Source: a virus. From it: 20,213 bases of DNA. Positions 1 to 7,394 of the stretch are shown here, piece by piece (position 1 is the stretch's first letter; each line of letters starts with the position of its first letter). Below the pieces are notes generated by a model, which saw only the letters and a list, made by a program, of their open reading frames with translations, had not been told where the DNA came from and searched no databases. Both the position numbers and the translations under genes were made by a program. The DNA is taken from IMG/VR virus record IMGVR_UViG_3300022073_000049, positions 1-20,213 of that record; one strand, given 5' to 3'.

Positions 1-218
1 ATGACCTCTTCGTCCTTCTCCAGCTTGGCCAGCGCCTTCATCTTCGGCTGGTGCTCCATGCAGACCTTGAAGCGCAGGTTGCGCGCGGTCTGGCGGATGG
101 CATCGGCCGTGCCGTGAATGCGCAGGGTCAGCGCCATGATCAGCACCACGTCGACGCTGTTGAACTTCATCGACTGCGTGCGGGTCAGCCACTTCGGCAG
201 GGTGATAAGCGCGGTCAT
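1..218 (-). CDS. Phage hypothetical protein, 3' end outside window
   Basis: I do not recognise this gene. Read leftward it starts at ATG 218-216 and stays open for 72 codons until the window edge, so the C-terminus is missing. The visible protein begins MTALITLPKWLTRTQSMKF and has a hydrophobic stretch around residues 22-32 (VDVVLIMALTL) followed by a basic, helix-prone part (TARNLRFKVCMEHQ). The start overlaps the stop of the upstream gene in an ATGA, indicating translational coupling and membership in the leftward recombination operon. The rightward reading frames over the same bases look like shadows, because they have no ribosome binding site and an arginine-rich composition. Function unknown. 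Confidence 0.6.
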   Translation of the reverse strand, partial: MTALITLPKWLTRTQSMKFNSVDVVLIMALTLRIHGTADAIRQTARNLRFKVCMEHQPKMKALAKLEKDEEV

Positions 219-385
219 TGTGCGTCCTCGCAGATCAGGCGGTAGTTTTCGGCAGGGCCCAGCACCTCGGCATAGACGCCGGACATCGCTTCGCACTGCT
301 TCGGGGTGATGGGTTGACTCAGGGCGTGAACCTCGCAGCTATCGAAGGCCGCGCTGGTGCATAGCCAGATCAGCAGGATCTTCAT
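215..385 (-). CDS. Small secreted or membrane-anchored peptide, 56 aa
   Basis: This short leftward gene begins at ATG 385-383 and ends at TGA 217-215. It overlaps both neighbours by four bases (ATGA at each end), which is the main reason to believe it is real. The peptide starts MKILLIWLCTSAAFDSCEVHA: a lysine, a hydrophobic run and then small residues, as in a short signal peptide. Cysteine 9 could be a lipobox-like Cys, but the context LLIWLC is not a good match to the L-A/S-G/A-C consensus. Three further cysteines follow, at about residues 17, 31 and 52. A small exported protein in the early recombination operon is plausible. No function can be assigned. Confidence 0.6.
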   Translation of the reverse strand: MKILLIWLCTSAAFDSCEVHALSQPITPKQCEAMSGVYAEVLGPAENYRLICEDAQ

Positions 386-816
386 GCGTCACCGCCTTGA
401 GCGACGGCATCCTCGAATTTGATGATCATGAACCGACTGTCATTAGTGCATCCCGTTTCTTTTACCCGGTAACGGGCAACTCCGTACTCGTAGATACCAG
501 CGATGACGCCTTCACGAATGGGAGTGCCGACCGGCAGCGGGGGCTGGATATTGTTAGCCTCGAACCATTCGCGCTCGGCTTTCTTCAGGGCTTCGTCTAC
601 CAGGCCATCCATTTCATCGAGCGCTTCCATGTCTTCTCTGGACGTGTCCCAGCTGCACCACTTCTCCAGCGCCTTGCACAAATCGAAGCCGTCCATGCGG
701 TAGCGGTATTCGGAAGCGATGTCGTCGGCGCAGGTAGTCGGCCATTGTTGCTGCGCGCAGATGGTCTTTGCCGCTTCCAGGATCATTACAGGGGTGACTG
801 TTGGTCTTGTGATCAT
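382..816 (-). CDS. Phage hypothetical protein, 144 aa
   Basis: An unrecognised leftward gene of 144 residues. It starts at ATG 816-814, preceded on its own strand by a strong AAGAGG Shine-Dalgarno sequence and a GC-rich hairpin (see the leader at 817-866). The protein is acidic, with several Trp and Cys residues (ALEKWCSWDTSREDMEALDEMDG near residues 49-71). Its C-terminal half, about residues 95-137, looks like a small beta domain (PVGTPIREGVIAGIYEYGVA, then KFEDAVAQGGDA). No transmembrane segment or known motif was found. The stop overlaps the next gene's start (ATGA). Position and coupling say only that it belongs to the RecT/exonuclease operon. The opposite-strand reading frame at 397-930 is a shadow. 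Confidence 0.7.
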   Translation of the reverse strand: MITRPTVTPVMILEAAKTICAQQQWPTTCADDIASEYRYRMDGFDLCKALEKWCSWDTSREDMEALDEMDGLVDEALKKAEREWFEANNIQPPLPVGTPIREGVIAGIYEYGVARYRVKETGCTNDSRFMIIKFEDAVAQGGDA

Positions 817-866
817 GGGCTGATGCCTCTTGCTTGTTGGGGCGCCGCGTGGCGCCCGGGTTGTGG
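817..866 (-). promoter_or_regulatory. Intergenic hairpin plus Shine-Dalgarno leader
   Basis: The 50-bp gap between two leftward genes contains a 7-bp GC stem (GGGCGCC at 840-846, GGCGCCC at 851-857, tetraloop between). On the mRNA strand this is followed by CAACAAGCAAGAGGCA, which holds the AAGAGG ribosome binding site. There is no T-run after the stem, so it is not an intrinsic terminator. The same arrangement and nearly the same bases recur at 1410-1461 and 17256-17321. Confidence 0.55.
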
Positions 867-1409
867 TCAGTGGAAGTCTACTGCGCCGCCGTCGGCCGCC
901 ATGTCGAAGGCCTGGCGCCAGGTCTGGTAGAGCGGATAGAACCAGTCATTCCTGCTCGCCGCGTGCGCCTTGGCTCGTTCGTCGAACTCGGCGAAGTCCT
1001 TGGCCAGCTTCTCGCTGACGACAGGGCCAATGATGCCCTCGCAGTCGCTGAAGTTGATCAGTTCCCAGAACGGACCAGCCGAAGCGGCCCAGGCTCCGGC
1101 GTCATGCCGCCGCTCGGTGCGGCCGTATATGGTGTAATCGGTCAGCGGGTAGCCGGCGAGCTTTGCCAATTCTTCGCGCCAGGCGTTGTATCCGCCATAG
1201 CTGCCCGCGCGGAAACCCATCGAATCCTCGGCGGAGTAGACGGCTCGATCTTCCAGGCCATCTTCGCGGCCAGGGAAATCAAAGTTCGCGTAGACCTTCA
1301 GATCGTAGTCAAGCGCCTCGCGCGTCTCCGGGTTGATCGGATCGCCGTCGGCGTCAAACACTGCGTCCAGCTTGGTGAGCTTGCGGTATGCGGTAATGTC
1401 GAGCCCCAT
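867..1409 (-). CDS. Phage hypothetical protein (MGLDITAY... type), 180 aa
   Basis: A 180-residue leftward gene starting MGLDITAYRKLTKLDAVFD. Small phage proteins that start MGLDI-x-AY are common in Pseudomonas and enteric phages and are generally left as hypothetical; that resemblance is from memory and assigns no function. The protein is aromatic-rich and hydrophilic, with a Gly-Tyr-Trp patch (FRAGSYGGYNAWREELAKLAG near residues 66-86) and a C-terminal Trp/Phe-rich helix (DWFYPLYQTWRQAFDMAADGG). No signal peptide or membrane segment is seen. The start at 1409 is supported by an AAGAGG sequence about ten bases upstream in the repeated leader. It lies between the coiled-coil gene and the 144-aa gene, separated from each by a hairpin leader. 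Confidence 0.75.
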   Translation of the reverse strand: MGLDITAYRKLTKLDAVFDADGDPINPETREALDYDLKVYANFDFPGREDGLEDRAVYSAEDSMGFRAGSYGGYNAWREELAKLAGYPLTDYTIYGRTERRHDAGAWAASAGPFWELINFSDCEGIIGPVVSEKLAKDFAEFDERAKAHAASRNDWFYPLYQTWRQAFDMAADGGAVDFH

Positions 1410-1461
1410 GGGTGTTTGCCTCTTGGTTATTGGGGCGCCGGAGCGCCCGGGTGTTGTTCGG
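1410..1461 (-). promoter_or_regulatory. Intergenic hairpin plus Shine-Dalgarno leader
   Basis: Second copy of the hairpin leader. A 6-bp stem (GGGCGC at 1433-1438, GCGCCC at 1443-1448, loop CGGA) sits just after the upstream TAA. It is followed on the mRNA strand by CAATAACCAAGAGGCA and then the ATG at 1409. The core ATAACCAAGAGGCA is identical to the bases before rdgC at 6481, although that copy has no hairpin. No T-run follows the stem. Confidence 0.55.
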
Positions 1462-2496
1462 TTAGTACGCGATCGAGATAGCCGGGATCTTGCGCTGCGC
1501 GATCAGGGTGATGACCTTGATAGCGGTTTCCTTGTCGATGCCTTCCGCCATGAAGGCCTCGAGCGCGGCGGTGTTGATCGCCTTGCGGTGCTCGCGGTCT
1601 GCCTCGCGGCGGCGGGCTTCCTCTTCGGCCTGGCGCTTTTCGTCGGCGATGCGCTGGCGCTCCTGCTCGGCGGCACGCTCGGCGCGCTCCTGGGCTTCGC
1701 GCAGCTGGCGCTCGTTCTCCTGCTGCTGGCGCAGGCGCTCCTGTTCTGCGCGCTGCGTGGCTTCCTCGGCTTCCCGGACCTTGCGTGCGGCCTCGTCGCG
1801 TTCGGCCTGCTGGCGGGCCTCCGCTTCGCGCTTGGCCTGCTCGGCAGCTTCGCGGCGAATCTGCTCTTCGCGGTCGCGCTGGGCGCGCTCTTCGGCCTCG
1901 CGGCGCAGCCGGGCGAGCTCTTCCTGCTCGGCTTCATACTGCTGGCGCTTCTGGAAGGCTGCAGCCAGGGTGCGCTCGGCGCCCATCTTGGCCTGCTCGG
2001 CGAAGCTGGCGAACTCCTGCCAGGTTTCGCCCATTTCGGTACTGACGACCTGCTCCATGCGGTCGCGGATCTCGCACGACGGCAGGTCCTCGAGGCCCTG
2101 GCAGATGGCATCGAAGAAGCCCAGGCGCTGCTTCAGGCTATCGACGCGCGCCTTCTCGGCGTTCTCCCAATCGGTCAGCGGCTGGCGAACCTCGTCCTTC
2201 AGCTGATCAAGGAAGTCGCGGGCCTTCTTGCGGGTGGCGTCGATCTTCTTCGGGATCTCCTTGTATTCGTCGACCAGGCGCTTGCCTTCGCCGTCAAGGT
2301 AGGTCTTCGACTTGGCGACCTTGTAGGCCAGGGATGCGATCGCATCGCGCCCCTTCTTGGTGGACAGGTCCGGCACGATGCCGGTGACGGCCGCCTTGAT
2401 CTGCTCCAGGTAGGGCTCGATGCTGCCTTCCTTGGTGAAAACCTCGAGGGCGGTTTCCTTCGGGATGACGATCAGCTCGTTCAGTGGTTCGCTCAT
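1462..2496 (-). CDS. Coiled-coil protein of the RecT/exonuclease cassette, 344 aa
   Basis: The N-terminal ~130 residues form a globular, Lys-rich domain (LSTKKGRDAIASLAYKVAKS near 44-63). This is followed by a long, highly charged Ala/Arg/Glu/Gln stretch, about residues 190-310, with repeated heptad-like units such as REEQIRREAAEQAKREAEAR. This is a classic coiled coil and explains why all six frames are open here. The last 35 residues (KAINTAALEAFMAEGIDKETA...) form a small C-terminal helical motif. The gene lies directly downstream of the annealase cassette, where phages often place nuclease or recombinase partners. The N-terminus loosely recalls DUF1351-type phage proteins, which I cannot confirm. 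It is likely cytoplasmic and oligomeric. Start at ATG 2496 with a CGAGG sequence upstream. Function unknown. Confidence 0.8.
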   Translation of the reverse strand: MSEPLNELIVIPKETALEVFTKEGSIEPYLEQIKAAVTGIVPDLSTKKGRDAIASLAYKVAKSKTYLDGEGKRLVDEYKEIPKKIDATRKKARDFLDQLKDEVRQPLTDWENAEKARVDSLKQRLGFFDAICQGLEDLPSCEIRDRMEQVVSTEMGETWQEFASFAEQAKMGAERTLAAAFQKRQQYEAEQEELARLRREAEERAQRDREEQIRREAAEQAKREAEARQQAERDEAARKVREAEEATQRAEQERLRQQQENERQLREAQERAERAAEQERQRIADEKRQAEEEARRREADREHRKAINTAALEAFMAEGIDKETAIKVITLIAQRKIPAISIAY

Positions 2497-2521
2497 GGTG
2501 ATGCCTCGGTAGTGGGATGGA

Positions 2522-2908
2522 TTACTTGCGGTCGATCGGGTTGTTCAGCTTGCCGCCGGTGCGCGACTGCGCGTCTTCCAGGGCGATGATCTTGTTCAGC
2601 CGGTAGCGGACCTTTCCGCCGATCATCACCTTGCCCGGCAGCTCGCCGTGCTGGTCGCGGTACTCCAGCGCGCGGACGCCAATGCCCCAGCGGTCGGCCA
2701 GCTGCTGCTTGCTGAGCAGGCCGCCATCCTCGAACTTGAGGACTTCGGACAGCTTGTAGCAGGCCTGGTTACGGGTCACGATGAAGGGCGGGCCTTCGCT
2801 GGCTCGCCGCATCTTCTTCATCGACCAGACCGATATTCCCCAGCGCTCGGCCAGTTCCTTCGTGGTCAGGAACCGATCATCGATCGGGCTGATGGTCTGC
2901 TCATTCAT
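2522..2908 (-). CDS. Tandem HTH (excisionase/AlpA-like) DNA-binding protein, 128 aa
   Basis: The protein holds two copies of one ~50-residue winged-HTH unit. Copy 1, about residues 14-63, has LTTKELAERWGISVWSMKKM then FIVTRNQACYKLSEVLKFED. Copy 2, about 65-116, has LLSKQQLADRWGIGVRALEY then VMIGGKVRYRLNKIIALED. The pattern (T/S)-K-x-L-A-x-R-W-G-I, then a basic turn, then (V/A)-x-Y-x-L-x-x-(V/I)-x-x-x-E-D is that of HTH_17/AlpA/Xis-type proteins. I chose the start at ATG 2908, which overlaps the end of the annealase gene by eight bases, with AGGA upstream; an upstream in-frame ATG at 2944 lies inside the annealase gene. It probably binds DNA as a local regulator or architectural factor. The exact role is unknown. 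Confidence 0.75.
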   Translation of the reverse strand: MNEQTISPIDDRFLTTKELAERWGISVWSMKKMRRASEGPPFIVTRNQACYKLSEVLKFEDGGLLSKQQLADRWGIGVRALEYRDQHGELPGKVMIGGKVRYRLNKIIALEDAQSRTGGKLNNPIDRK

Positions 2909-3626
2909 GGTGGTTCTGTTCCTCGTCGGTGGACTCGAACTCAACGTCGATAGGTTCGGGCTCCTGTTCAGGCTGGCGCTGCTGCGTGCCCATGATGCTT
3001 GCCAGGCGGCTTGGCGTTGCCGGGGTGTGCGTTACGCGCTCCGCCGGTTTCTCTTCGGCCTTCGGCGTCACGTCGACCATGCGCTGGGCTTCGTCCTCGT
3101 CGATGATTCCGGAGAAGCTGAAGGCGTAGCGCGCGGCCTGGATGGCGGCCTTATGGCGAAGCATGCGCGCCGGCCACTTCTTCCAGGTATCAGTGCCTCG
3201 CACGCACTCGCTCATGTATTCGGTCACAGCCACCGGGCGGCTGCGATCCTTGCGATACATGCGGCAGGTGACGGCGATCAGTTTGCCGTTCTCGAGCTGG
3301 TCGTCGAACTCCATGCCGTCGAATTGCGGGTGAGAGTTGATCAGGGTCATCCAGCCATCGATGCTGACCACCGGCTGAATGCCGCCACCCTTGGCCGGGA
3401 AGGCATAGATTTGCTTGGTGATGGGGTCCAGGTCGTACTTCTTGGCCACCATCAGGAAGGCCGCGAACTGCTCGCGGGTCACGTCCACATTCGACGGCAT
3501 GACCGTGTTTCGCAGGGTCGCCTCGAAGGCTTGCGGGTTCATCTGATAGCGGTCCGCCATGTCGGCCAGGACGCCGCGGTGCTGGGGAGCGGTCACGTTG
3601 GTGCCTTTCTGATCTTGCTCGCTCAT
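2901..3626 (-). CDS. bet: Phage recombination protein Bet / RecT-family ssDNA annealase
   Basis: A single-strand annealing protein that coats ssDNA and pairs complementary strands in RecA-independent phage recombination. Of 241 residues, the core at about 50-170 carries the Bet-type signature: FLMVAKKYDLDPITKQIYAF, then KGGGIQPVVSIDGWMTLINS, then a Cys/Arg strand (AVTCRMYRKDRSRPVAVTEY) and the helix WPARMLRHKAAIQAARYAFS. The last ~60 residues are Pro/Glu-rich and acidic, like a flexible tail. The gene follows the YqaJ exonuclease and precedes the HTH gene, the usual exonuclease-annealase pairing. The start is ATG 3626 with a CGAGG sequence upstream and a 9-bp hairpin just before that. Family assignment is confident; the symbol is by family analogy. 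Confidence 0.93.
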   Translation of the reverse strand: MSEQDQKGTNVTAPQHRGVLADMADRYQMNPQAFEATLRNTVMPSNVDVTREQFAAFLMVAKKYDLDPITKQIYAFPAKGGGIQPVVSIDGWMTLINSHPQFDGMEFDDQLENGKLIAVTCRMYRKDRSRPVAVTEYMSECVRGTDTWKKWPARMLRHKAAIQAARYAFSFSGIIDEDEAQRMVDVTPKAEEKPAERVTHTPATPSRLASIMGTQQRQPEQEPEPIDVEFESTDEEQNHHE

Positions 3627-3678
3627 TGCGATTACCTCGGGGAAAGGTGCCGCACAGCATGGTGCGGCACAGTGCGAT
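3627..3678 (-). promoter_or_regulatory. Intergenic hairpin leader before the annealase gene
   Basis: Between the exonuclease and annealase genes there is a perfect 9-bp stem (GTGCCGCAC at 3647-3655, GTGCGGCAC at 3662-3670) with a six-base loop. On the mRNA strand it is followed by a short pyrimidine run and then CGAGG before the ATG. There is no U-tract, so it is not a standard terminator. Its place, just upstream of a ribosome binding site, matches the other leaders in this operon although its bases differ. Confidence 0.5.
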
Positions 3679-4662
3679 TTACTTCACGGTCACACGGAAA
3701 CCTCGATAGCCAGACCGGCCGCCGACGTAGGAGCCGACATCCGCCTCGGTGATCAGCTTGCCCTGACTAGGCTTCGTGGTGCTGGCGCTGATCGTGAAGC
3801 CGGAGCCGATTACCTTGGATGCCTCGCCGATCAGCATCAGCGTCTCAGCCTTGGCGGCATCCTTGCGAGCCTTGGCGGCCTTCTCGTCAGCGGACGCGGC
3901 GTTGTATTCGGCGACCAGTTCGGCCAGCCGATTGTTGCCGGTCATGTCCACCGTCTGGCCGTTGTCGTTGGCAAACAGCTTGGCGATGGTGTCACCGTCC
4001 TTGCCATAGTCAGGCTCAGGAGCAATGCCAGCGTCGACAGAGGCCCAGAAGGCGGTGATCCGCTCGACGATCAAAGCACCGTATTCGCGGTTGCGCAGGC
4101 GGTGGAACGGCTGCGGCGTGTTGCCGCCGACCAGCGGAGCGATCATCGTCCACTCGACATCGGCGACTTCCTGCTGGTGCTGGACCTGCAGCTCGATGTG
4201 CGGCGGCGCTTCAAGGTTGTCGCCATCAGCGATCCAGCCACGCTTGAACGCCAGGCCATCGACGTTCTTGATCTCCATGATGCCGACGCCGTGCTGGCGG
4301 AACAGGTCGCGGTAGGTTTCGTCGCCCTTGAAGCCTTCGGCGATGCCGACGATCTTGAAGTCGAAGCTGGAGCCCATGCGCAGCTCAGGAAGGCGCATGT
4401 AAGTCTTGAACGGCTCGATGACCAGGCCGTAGTCCTCGGCGATGCCGTAGGCGATGGCAGCCTCGAGGCGGTTGCCCCAGATCATGCGGCTGTTGGTCTC
4501 GAACTCGACCACCAGATGACCGCGCTTGCGGTGCCACAGGTCGAACTCGGTCATGTAGGGCGAGCAGCCGAACAGGGCGGCGCATTCGGTCGAAGTCAGG
4601 TCTTTCTGGCGGAGCGCAAGCCAGGCTGCCTCATCGGCGCATTCGATGGTTTCGCGGTTCAT
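3679..4662 (-). CDS. YqaJ-type viral recombinase / exonuclease, 327 aa
   Basis: A PD-(D/E)XK exonuclease of the YqaJ (lambda Exo-like) family. It would resect dsDNA ends to give ssDNA for the annealase encoded just downstream. Visible motifs in order: TSTECAALFGCSPYMT (about 23-38), the family's substrate-side N-terminal motif; WGNRLEAAIA with Glu67; MGSSFDFKIVG with Asp101; IMEIKNV giving the E130-x-K132 catalytic pair; and IELQVQHQQ (157-164), the downstream Gln motif. The C-terminal ~120 residues are a variable Ala/Lys-rich helix plus a small basic domain. The start chosen is ATG 4662 with GATGAGGCATCAC immediately upstream. An in-frame ATG at 4710 lacks a good ribosome site and would add 16 unlikely residues. 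Confidence 0.9.
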   Translation of the reverse strand: MNRETIECADEAAWLALRQKDLTSTECAALFGCSPYMTEFDLWHRKRGHLVVEFETNSRMIWGNRLEAAIAYGIAEDYGLVIEPFKTYMRLPELRMGSSFDFKIVGIAEGFKGDETYRDLFRQHGVGIMEIKNVDGLAFKRGWIADGDNLEAPPHIELQVQHQQEVADVEWTMIAPLVGGNTPQPFHRLRNREYGALIVERITAFWASVDAGIAPEPDYGKDGDTIAKLFANDNGQTVDMTGNNRLAELVAEYNAASADEKAAKARKDAAKAETLMLIGEASKVIGSGFTISASTTKPSQGKLITEADVGSYVGGRSGYRGFRVTVK

Positions 4663-4783
4663 GTGATGCCTCATCAGTTGGGCCAGCACCGTGCTGACGG
4701 TGCGAATCATGGCTCAAATGGTGCGACTGCGCAACCACCTTTTTCGCGTTTCATGCAAAACGATTCGTGAATCGGTGCGCTGG
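4663..4783 (-). promoter_or_regulatory. Leader and control region upstream of exonuclease-annealase genes
   Basis: This 121-bp gap contains three signals. A hairpin (GCACCG at 4686-4691, CGGTGC at 4698-4703) lies next to the GAGGCATCAC ribosome site, as in the other leaders. A leftward promoter-like pair, TTGCGC (complement of 4729-4734) and CATGAT (complement of 4706-4711), has 17-bp spacing; it matches consensus only partly. A perfect dyad, CGATTC-GT-GAATCG at 4761-4774, is operator-like. The predicted start point would fall inside the hairpin, so promoter and hairpin may not both be used. Confidence 0.35.
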
Positions 4784-5116
4784 TTACATCCTGCTGATCA
4801 GGATCGGGCTTGCCCACTCCAGGCGCTCGGAGTCCTTGGTGTAGGGTCCGGACAGGTTGAGCGTGCCTTCCCTATAGCCGCGTCGCACGGTGGCCAGCAC
4901 GGCAGGTCCGCCGTCGACCTTCGCCAGGCAGAAGCGCCCGATCGCGTCAGGCTCGACCTCATCCGTCTTTACGCAGAAGAACACCCAGCCGTCAGCCCAC
5001 GACAAGGCAGTGTCGGCGGTGCGCGCCTGGACCGCCACCACATTCTCCGGCAGCGCGACAATCCCGAACGAAATCAATCCTGATGCTTGACTCTGCTGGT
5101 TCTGAAATGTGACCAT
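4784..5116 (-). CDS. Small S24/LexA-like C-terminal domain protein, 110 aa (tentative)
   Basis: The first gene of the leftward operon. The body (SWADGWVFFCVKTDEVEPD, then GRFCLAKVDGGPAVLATVRR, then GTLNLSGPYTKDSERLEW, ending in a short ASPILISRM strand) reads like the beta-barrel half of an S24/LexA-type phage repressor: a strand with G-x-x-V-F-F, P-D-x-x-G-x-x-C-L-A, then V-x-R-G and a final strand. It lacks an N-terminal HTH and I see no clear Ser/Lys catalytic pair, so it cannot be a complete CI-type repressor. It could be an anti-repressor or partner of a DNA-binding protein. The start is ATG 5116 with GAGGG only two bases upstream, a poor spacing. It diverges from the HTH gene at 5150. 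Confidence 0.55.
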   Translation of the reverse strand: MVTFQNQQSQASGLISFGIVALPENVVAVQARTADTALSWADGWVFFCVKTDEVEPDAIGRFCLAKVDGGPAVLATVRRGYREGTLNLSGPYTKDSERLEWASPILISRM

Positions 5117-5149
5117 TGCCCTCAGAAATCAAACCAACGCGGAGGTTCA

Positions 5150-5494
5150 ATGGAAATCACGAAACCCGACCAGCTGACCGGCCAGGTCATCAAGCAGATG
5201 CGGGAGGGGTCCGGAAAAACTCAGACCGAGTTCTGGGGCCCGATCGGCGTCGGCAAGAGCCGTGGCAGTGGCTACGAGCGCGGGACGCACAGCGTCGACG
5301 AGCCGGTTCAGCTGCTGGTCTACTTGGTCCACGTCTGCGGAATCCCGGTCAACCTGTCTCACAGCGCGATGCTCACCATGGGCAACGTCGCCAACGGTAT
5401 CGGCAACGGCATCACTGCAATCGATGAAGCAACGGCTGAGGCACTGGCTGCAATCAACAATCTGAAAAGCGCAAAGGCGCTGCTGGGGGCGTAA
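5150..5494 (+). CDS. HTH (Cro/XRE-like) DNA-binding protein, 114 aa
   Basis: The first gene of the rightward early operon. Residues ~6-63 resemble an XRE-type fold ([20 protein letters not shown], then [20 protein letters not shown]), with the loop and recognition helix altered by a Gly/Ser-rich segment ([13 protein letters not shown]). The C-terminal ~35 residues are an Ala-rich helix ([20 protein letters not shown]). The start ATG 5150 has a textbook GGAGG four bases upstream; a TTG at 5087 that would add 21 residues has no comparable site. Only 33 bp separate it from the divergent leftward gene, so promoter elements must lie inside one or both coding regions. ssb follows after two bases. 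Likely an early regulator; its target is unknown. Confidence 0.75.
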   Translation: MEITKPDQLTGQVIKQMREGSGKTQTEFWGPIGVGKSRGSGYERGTHSVDEPVQLLVYLVHVCGIPVNLSHSAMLTMGNVANGIGNGITAIDEATAEALAAINNLKSAKALLGA

Positions 5495-5496
5495 CA

Positions 5497-5973
5497 ATGG
5501 CAAGAGGCGTAAACAAGGTCATCCTGATCGGCAATGTCGGAGGCGACCCGGAAACTCGCTACCTGCCCAATGGCAACGCGGTGACCAACATCACGCTTGC
5601 AACCACCGACAGCTGGAAGGACAAGCAGACCGGCCAGCTCCAGGAACGCACCGAATGGCACCGTGTCGTGCTGTTCGGCAAAGTCGCCGAGATCGCCGGC
5701 GAGTACCTGCGCAAGGGTTCGCAGTGCTACATCGAGGGCCGCCTGCAGACCCGTGAATGGGAAAAGGACGGCATCAAGCGCTACACCACAGAGATCGTCG
5801 TCGACATGAACGGCACCATGCAGCTGCTCGGCGGCCGTGGCGGCAGCTCCGATGATGCTCCGCGCCAGCAGCGCCCGCAGCGCGAGCCGCAGCAGGCCCC
5901 GCGTCAGCAGGCCCAGCCGCAGCAGCCCGCGCCGGACTATGACAGTTTCGACGACGATATCCCTTTTAATTAA
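5497..5973 (+). CDS. ssb: Single-stranded DNA-binding protein (SSB)
   Basis: A bacterial-type SSB of 158 residues that protects ssDNA during replication and recombination. The N-terminal OB fold (1-~112) begins [20 protein letters not shown] and includes [31 protein letters not shown] and [15 protein letters not shown], all typical of the E. coli SSB family. A Gln/Pro/Arg-rich linker follows. The acidic tip reads [10 protein letters not shown]. Cellular SSBs normally end exactly in DDDIPF; here there is one extra Asn before TAA (see findings). The gene starts two bases after the HTH gene's stop, within a coupled operon. Identity is very secure. Confidence 0.97.
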   Translation: MARGVNKVILIGNVGGDPETRYLPNGNAVTNITLATTDSWKDKQTGQLQERTEWHRVVLFGKVAEIAGEYLRKGSQCYIEGRLQTREWEKDGIKRYTTEIVVDMNGTMQLLGGRGGSSDDAPRQQRPQREPQQAPRQQAQPQQPAPDYDSFDDDIPFN

Positions 5974-6040
5974 GTCCCGTTGTAATATCCGCAAGTAATC
6001 TGTCAGAATCTCCGGGACCGAAAACATAGGAGGGTCTGAT

Positions 6041-6463
6041 GTGGATAGTAAAACCTGCTTCAAGTGCAACGAAACCAAGGCTTTGAGCGAGTTCTACAAG
6101 CACAAAGCTATGGCTGATGGGCACCTGAACAAGTGCAAGGCCTGCACGAAAGCTGACTCTGCAAAGCATAGGCTCGAGAACATCGAGGAAATCCGAGCAT
6201 ATGACCGGCGGCGCGGCAATCGCCAAGCCAAGGGATACGTCCAGGAATACCGGGCGCGCTTCCCGAACAAATACCGAGCCCATGTGATGGTGAACAACCA
6301 GATCAGGGCCGGGAACCTAGCGAAGGAGCCGTGCGAGGTTTGCGGCAGCGAGAGGGCGGTGGCGCACCACGACGACTACAGCAAGCCGCTGAATGTTCGC
6401 TGGCTCTGCCAGGCGCATCACAAGCAATGGCACGCCAAGCACGGCGAAGCATTGAATCCATAA
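6041..6463 (+). CDS. HNH endonuclease-like protein with N-terminal zinc ribbon, 140 aa
   Basis: Two zinc-binding parts are visible. At the N-terminus, C6-x2-C9 and C32-x2-C35 flank [19 protein letters not shown], a zinc ribbon common in small phage HNH proteins. At the C-terminus, C98-x2-C101, HH 109-110, N118, and C123-x2-HH 126-127 form a treble-clef beta-beta-alpha-metal HNH fold with the expected catalytic His and Asn. The start is GTG 6041, six bases after an AGGAGGG sequence; an ATG at 6039 is in the wrong frame. A separate leader (5974-6040) with a weak TTGTAA/CAGAAT pair and a GTCCCG/CGGGAC inverted repeat hints at independent expression, as for a mobile or recently gained gene. Substrate unknown. 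Confidence 0.85.
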   Translation: MDSKTCFKCNETKALSEFYKHKAMADGHLNKCKACTKADSAKHRLENIEEIRAYDRRRGNRQAKGYVQEYRARFPNKYRAHVMVNNQIRAGNLAKEPCEVCGSERAVAHHDDYSKPLNVRWLCQAHHKQWHAKHGEALNP

Positions 6464-6480
6464 CCAAGAGGCATCACCCA

Positions 6481-7392
6481 ATGAGCGTATTTTTCCGCAA
6501 CATCCTGGCCTACCGACTGACCCAATCCGTCGAGATCACCCACGACGCCCTGGCCGCGAAGTCGCACCGCGAGCCTGGCGCCAATGAGCTGTCGACCTAT
6601 GGCTTCGTGGCGCCATACGGCACCGAGCTGTGCATGACCGTGCCGTGCGGTGCCATCGGTCACGCGACCATCATCGCCACCAAGAAGACCGAGCGCATTC
6701 TGCCAGGCTCCGTGGTGCGCGATGCCCTGAAGAAGAAGGTCGACGAGATCGAGTCCGAGCAGCAGCGCAAGGTCTACAAGAAGGAGCGCGACCAGCTGAA
6801 GGACGAAATCGTGCAGGCGCTGCTCCCGCATGCGTTCTTCCGCCACAAGACCACCTTCGCAGCCATCGTCGGCGACCTGATCCTGGTCGACGCTTCCAGC
6901 GCGAAGGCGGCCGAGGACCTGCTGTCGACCCTGCGCGAAGCGATCGGCTCTCTGCCGTGCCGGCCGGTGACCGTGAAGATCGCGCCGTCGGCGACCATGA
7001 CCGATTGGGTTAAGGCGCAGAAAGCACCGGCTGATCTCTACGTCCTGGACGAATGCGAGCTGCGCGACACCCACGAAGATGGCGGCACCGTCCGCTGCAA
7101 GCGTCAGGATCTGACCGGGGAAGAAACCCAGCAGCACCTGGAGGCCGGCAAGCAGGTCACCAAGCTGTCGATGGCCTGGCAGGACAAGCTGTCCTTCGTG
7201 CTCGATGACAAGCTGACGATCAAGCGCCTGCGCTTCGAGGATCTGCTGCAGGACCAGGCCGAGCAGGACGGCGGCGACGATGCGGCGAGCCAGCTGCAGG
7301 CCTCCTACGCCATCATGTGCGGCACCTTCGGCGAGTTCATCCCGGCGCTGCTCGAAGCGCTGGGCGGTGAAGAAGTGCCGCAGGGGCTTTGA
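6481..7392 (+). CDS. rdgC: Recombination-associated protein RdgC, 303 aa
   Basis: RdgC is a ring-forming dsDNA-binding protein that limits RecA filament formation. The N-terminus, [19 protein letters not shown], and the length of 303 residues match the chromosomal family closely. Other family segments are [89 protein letters not shown] and [20 protein letters not shown]. The start is ATG 6481, with AACCAAGAGGCATCACCCA upstream, nearly identical to the leader box of the leftward operons. In a phage it may modulate host RecA during infection or favour the phage's own RecT-type recombination. Confidence 0.95.
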   Translation: MSVFFRNILAYRLTQSVEITHDALAAKSHREPGANELSTYGFVAPYGTELCMTVPCGAIGHATIIATKKTERILPGSVVRDALKKKVDEIESEQQRKVYKKERDQLKDEIVQALLPHAFFRHKTTFAAIVGDLILVDASSAKAAEDLLSTLREAIGSLPCRPVTVKIAPSATMTDWVKAQKAPADLYVLDECELRDTHEDGGTVRCKRQDLTGEETQQHLEAGKQVTKLSMAWQDKLSFVLDDKLTIKRLRFEDLLQDQAEQDGGDDAASQLQASYAIMCGTFGEFIPALLEALGGEEVPQGL

Positions 7393-7394
7393 CC

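Noticed and set aside
1333-2589. Long rightward frame of 418 codons over the coiled-coil gene
   Set aside because: It is the antisense of an Ala/Arg/Glu-rich coiled coil, which leaves all frames open; its Leu/Ala-rich product is a mirror effect and it has no ribosome site.
5359-6078. Leftward frame of 239 codons over ssb
   Set aside because: Antisense shadow of ssb and its Gln/Pro-rich linker.
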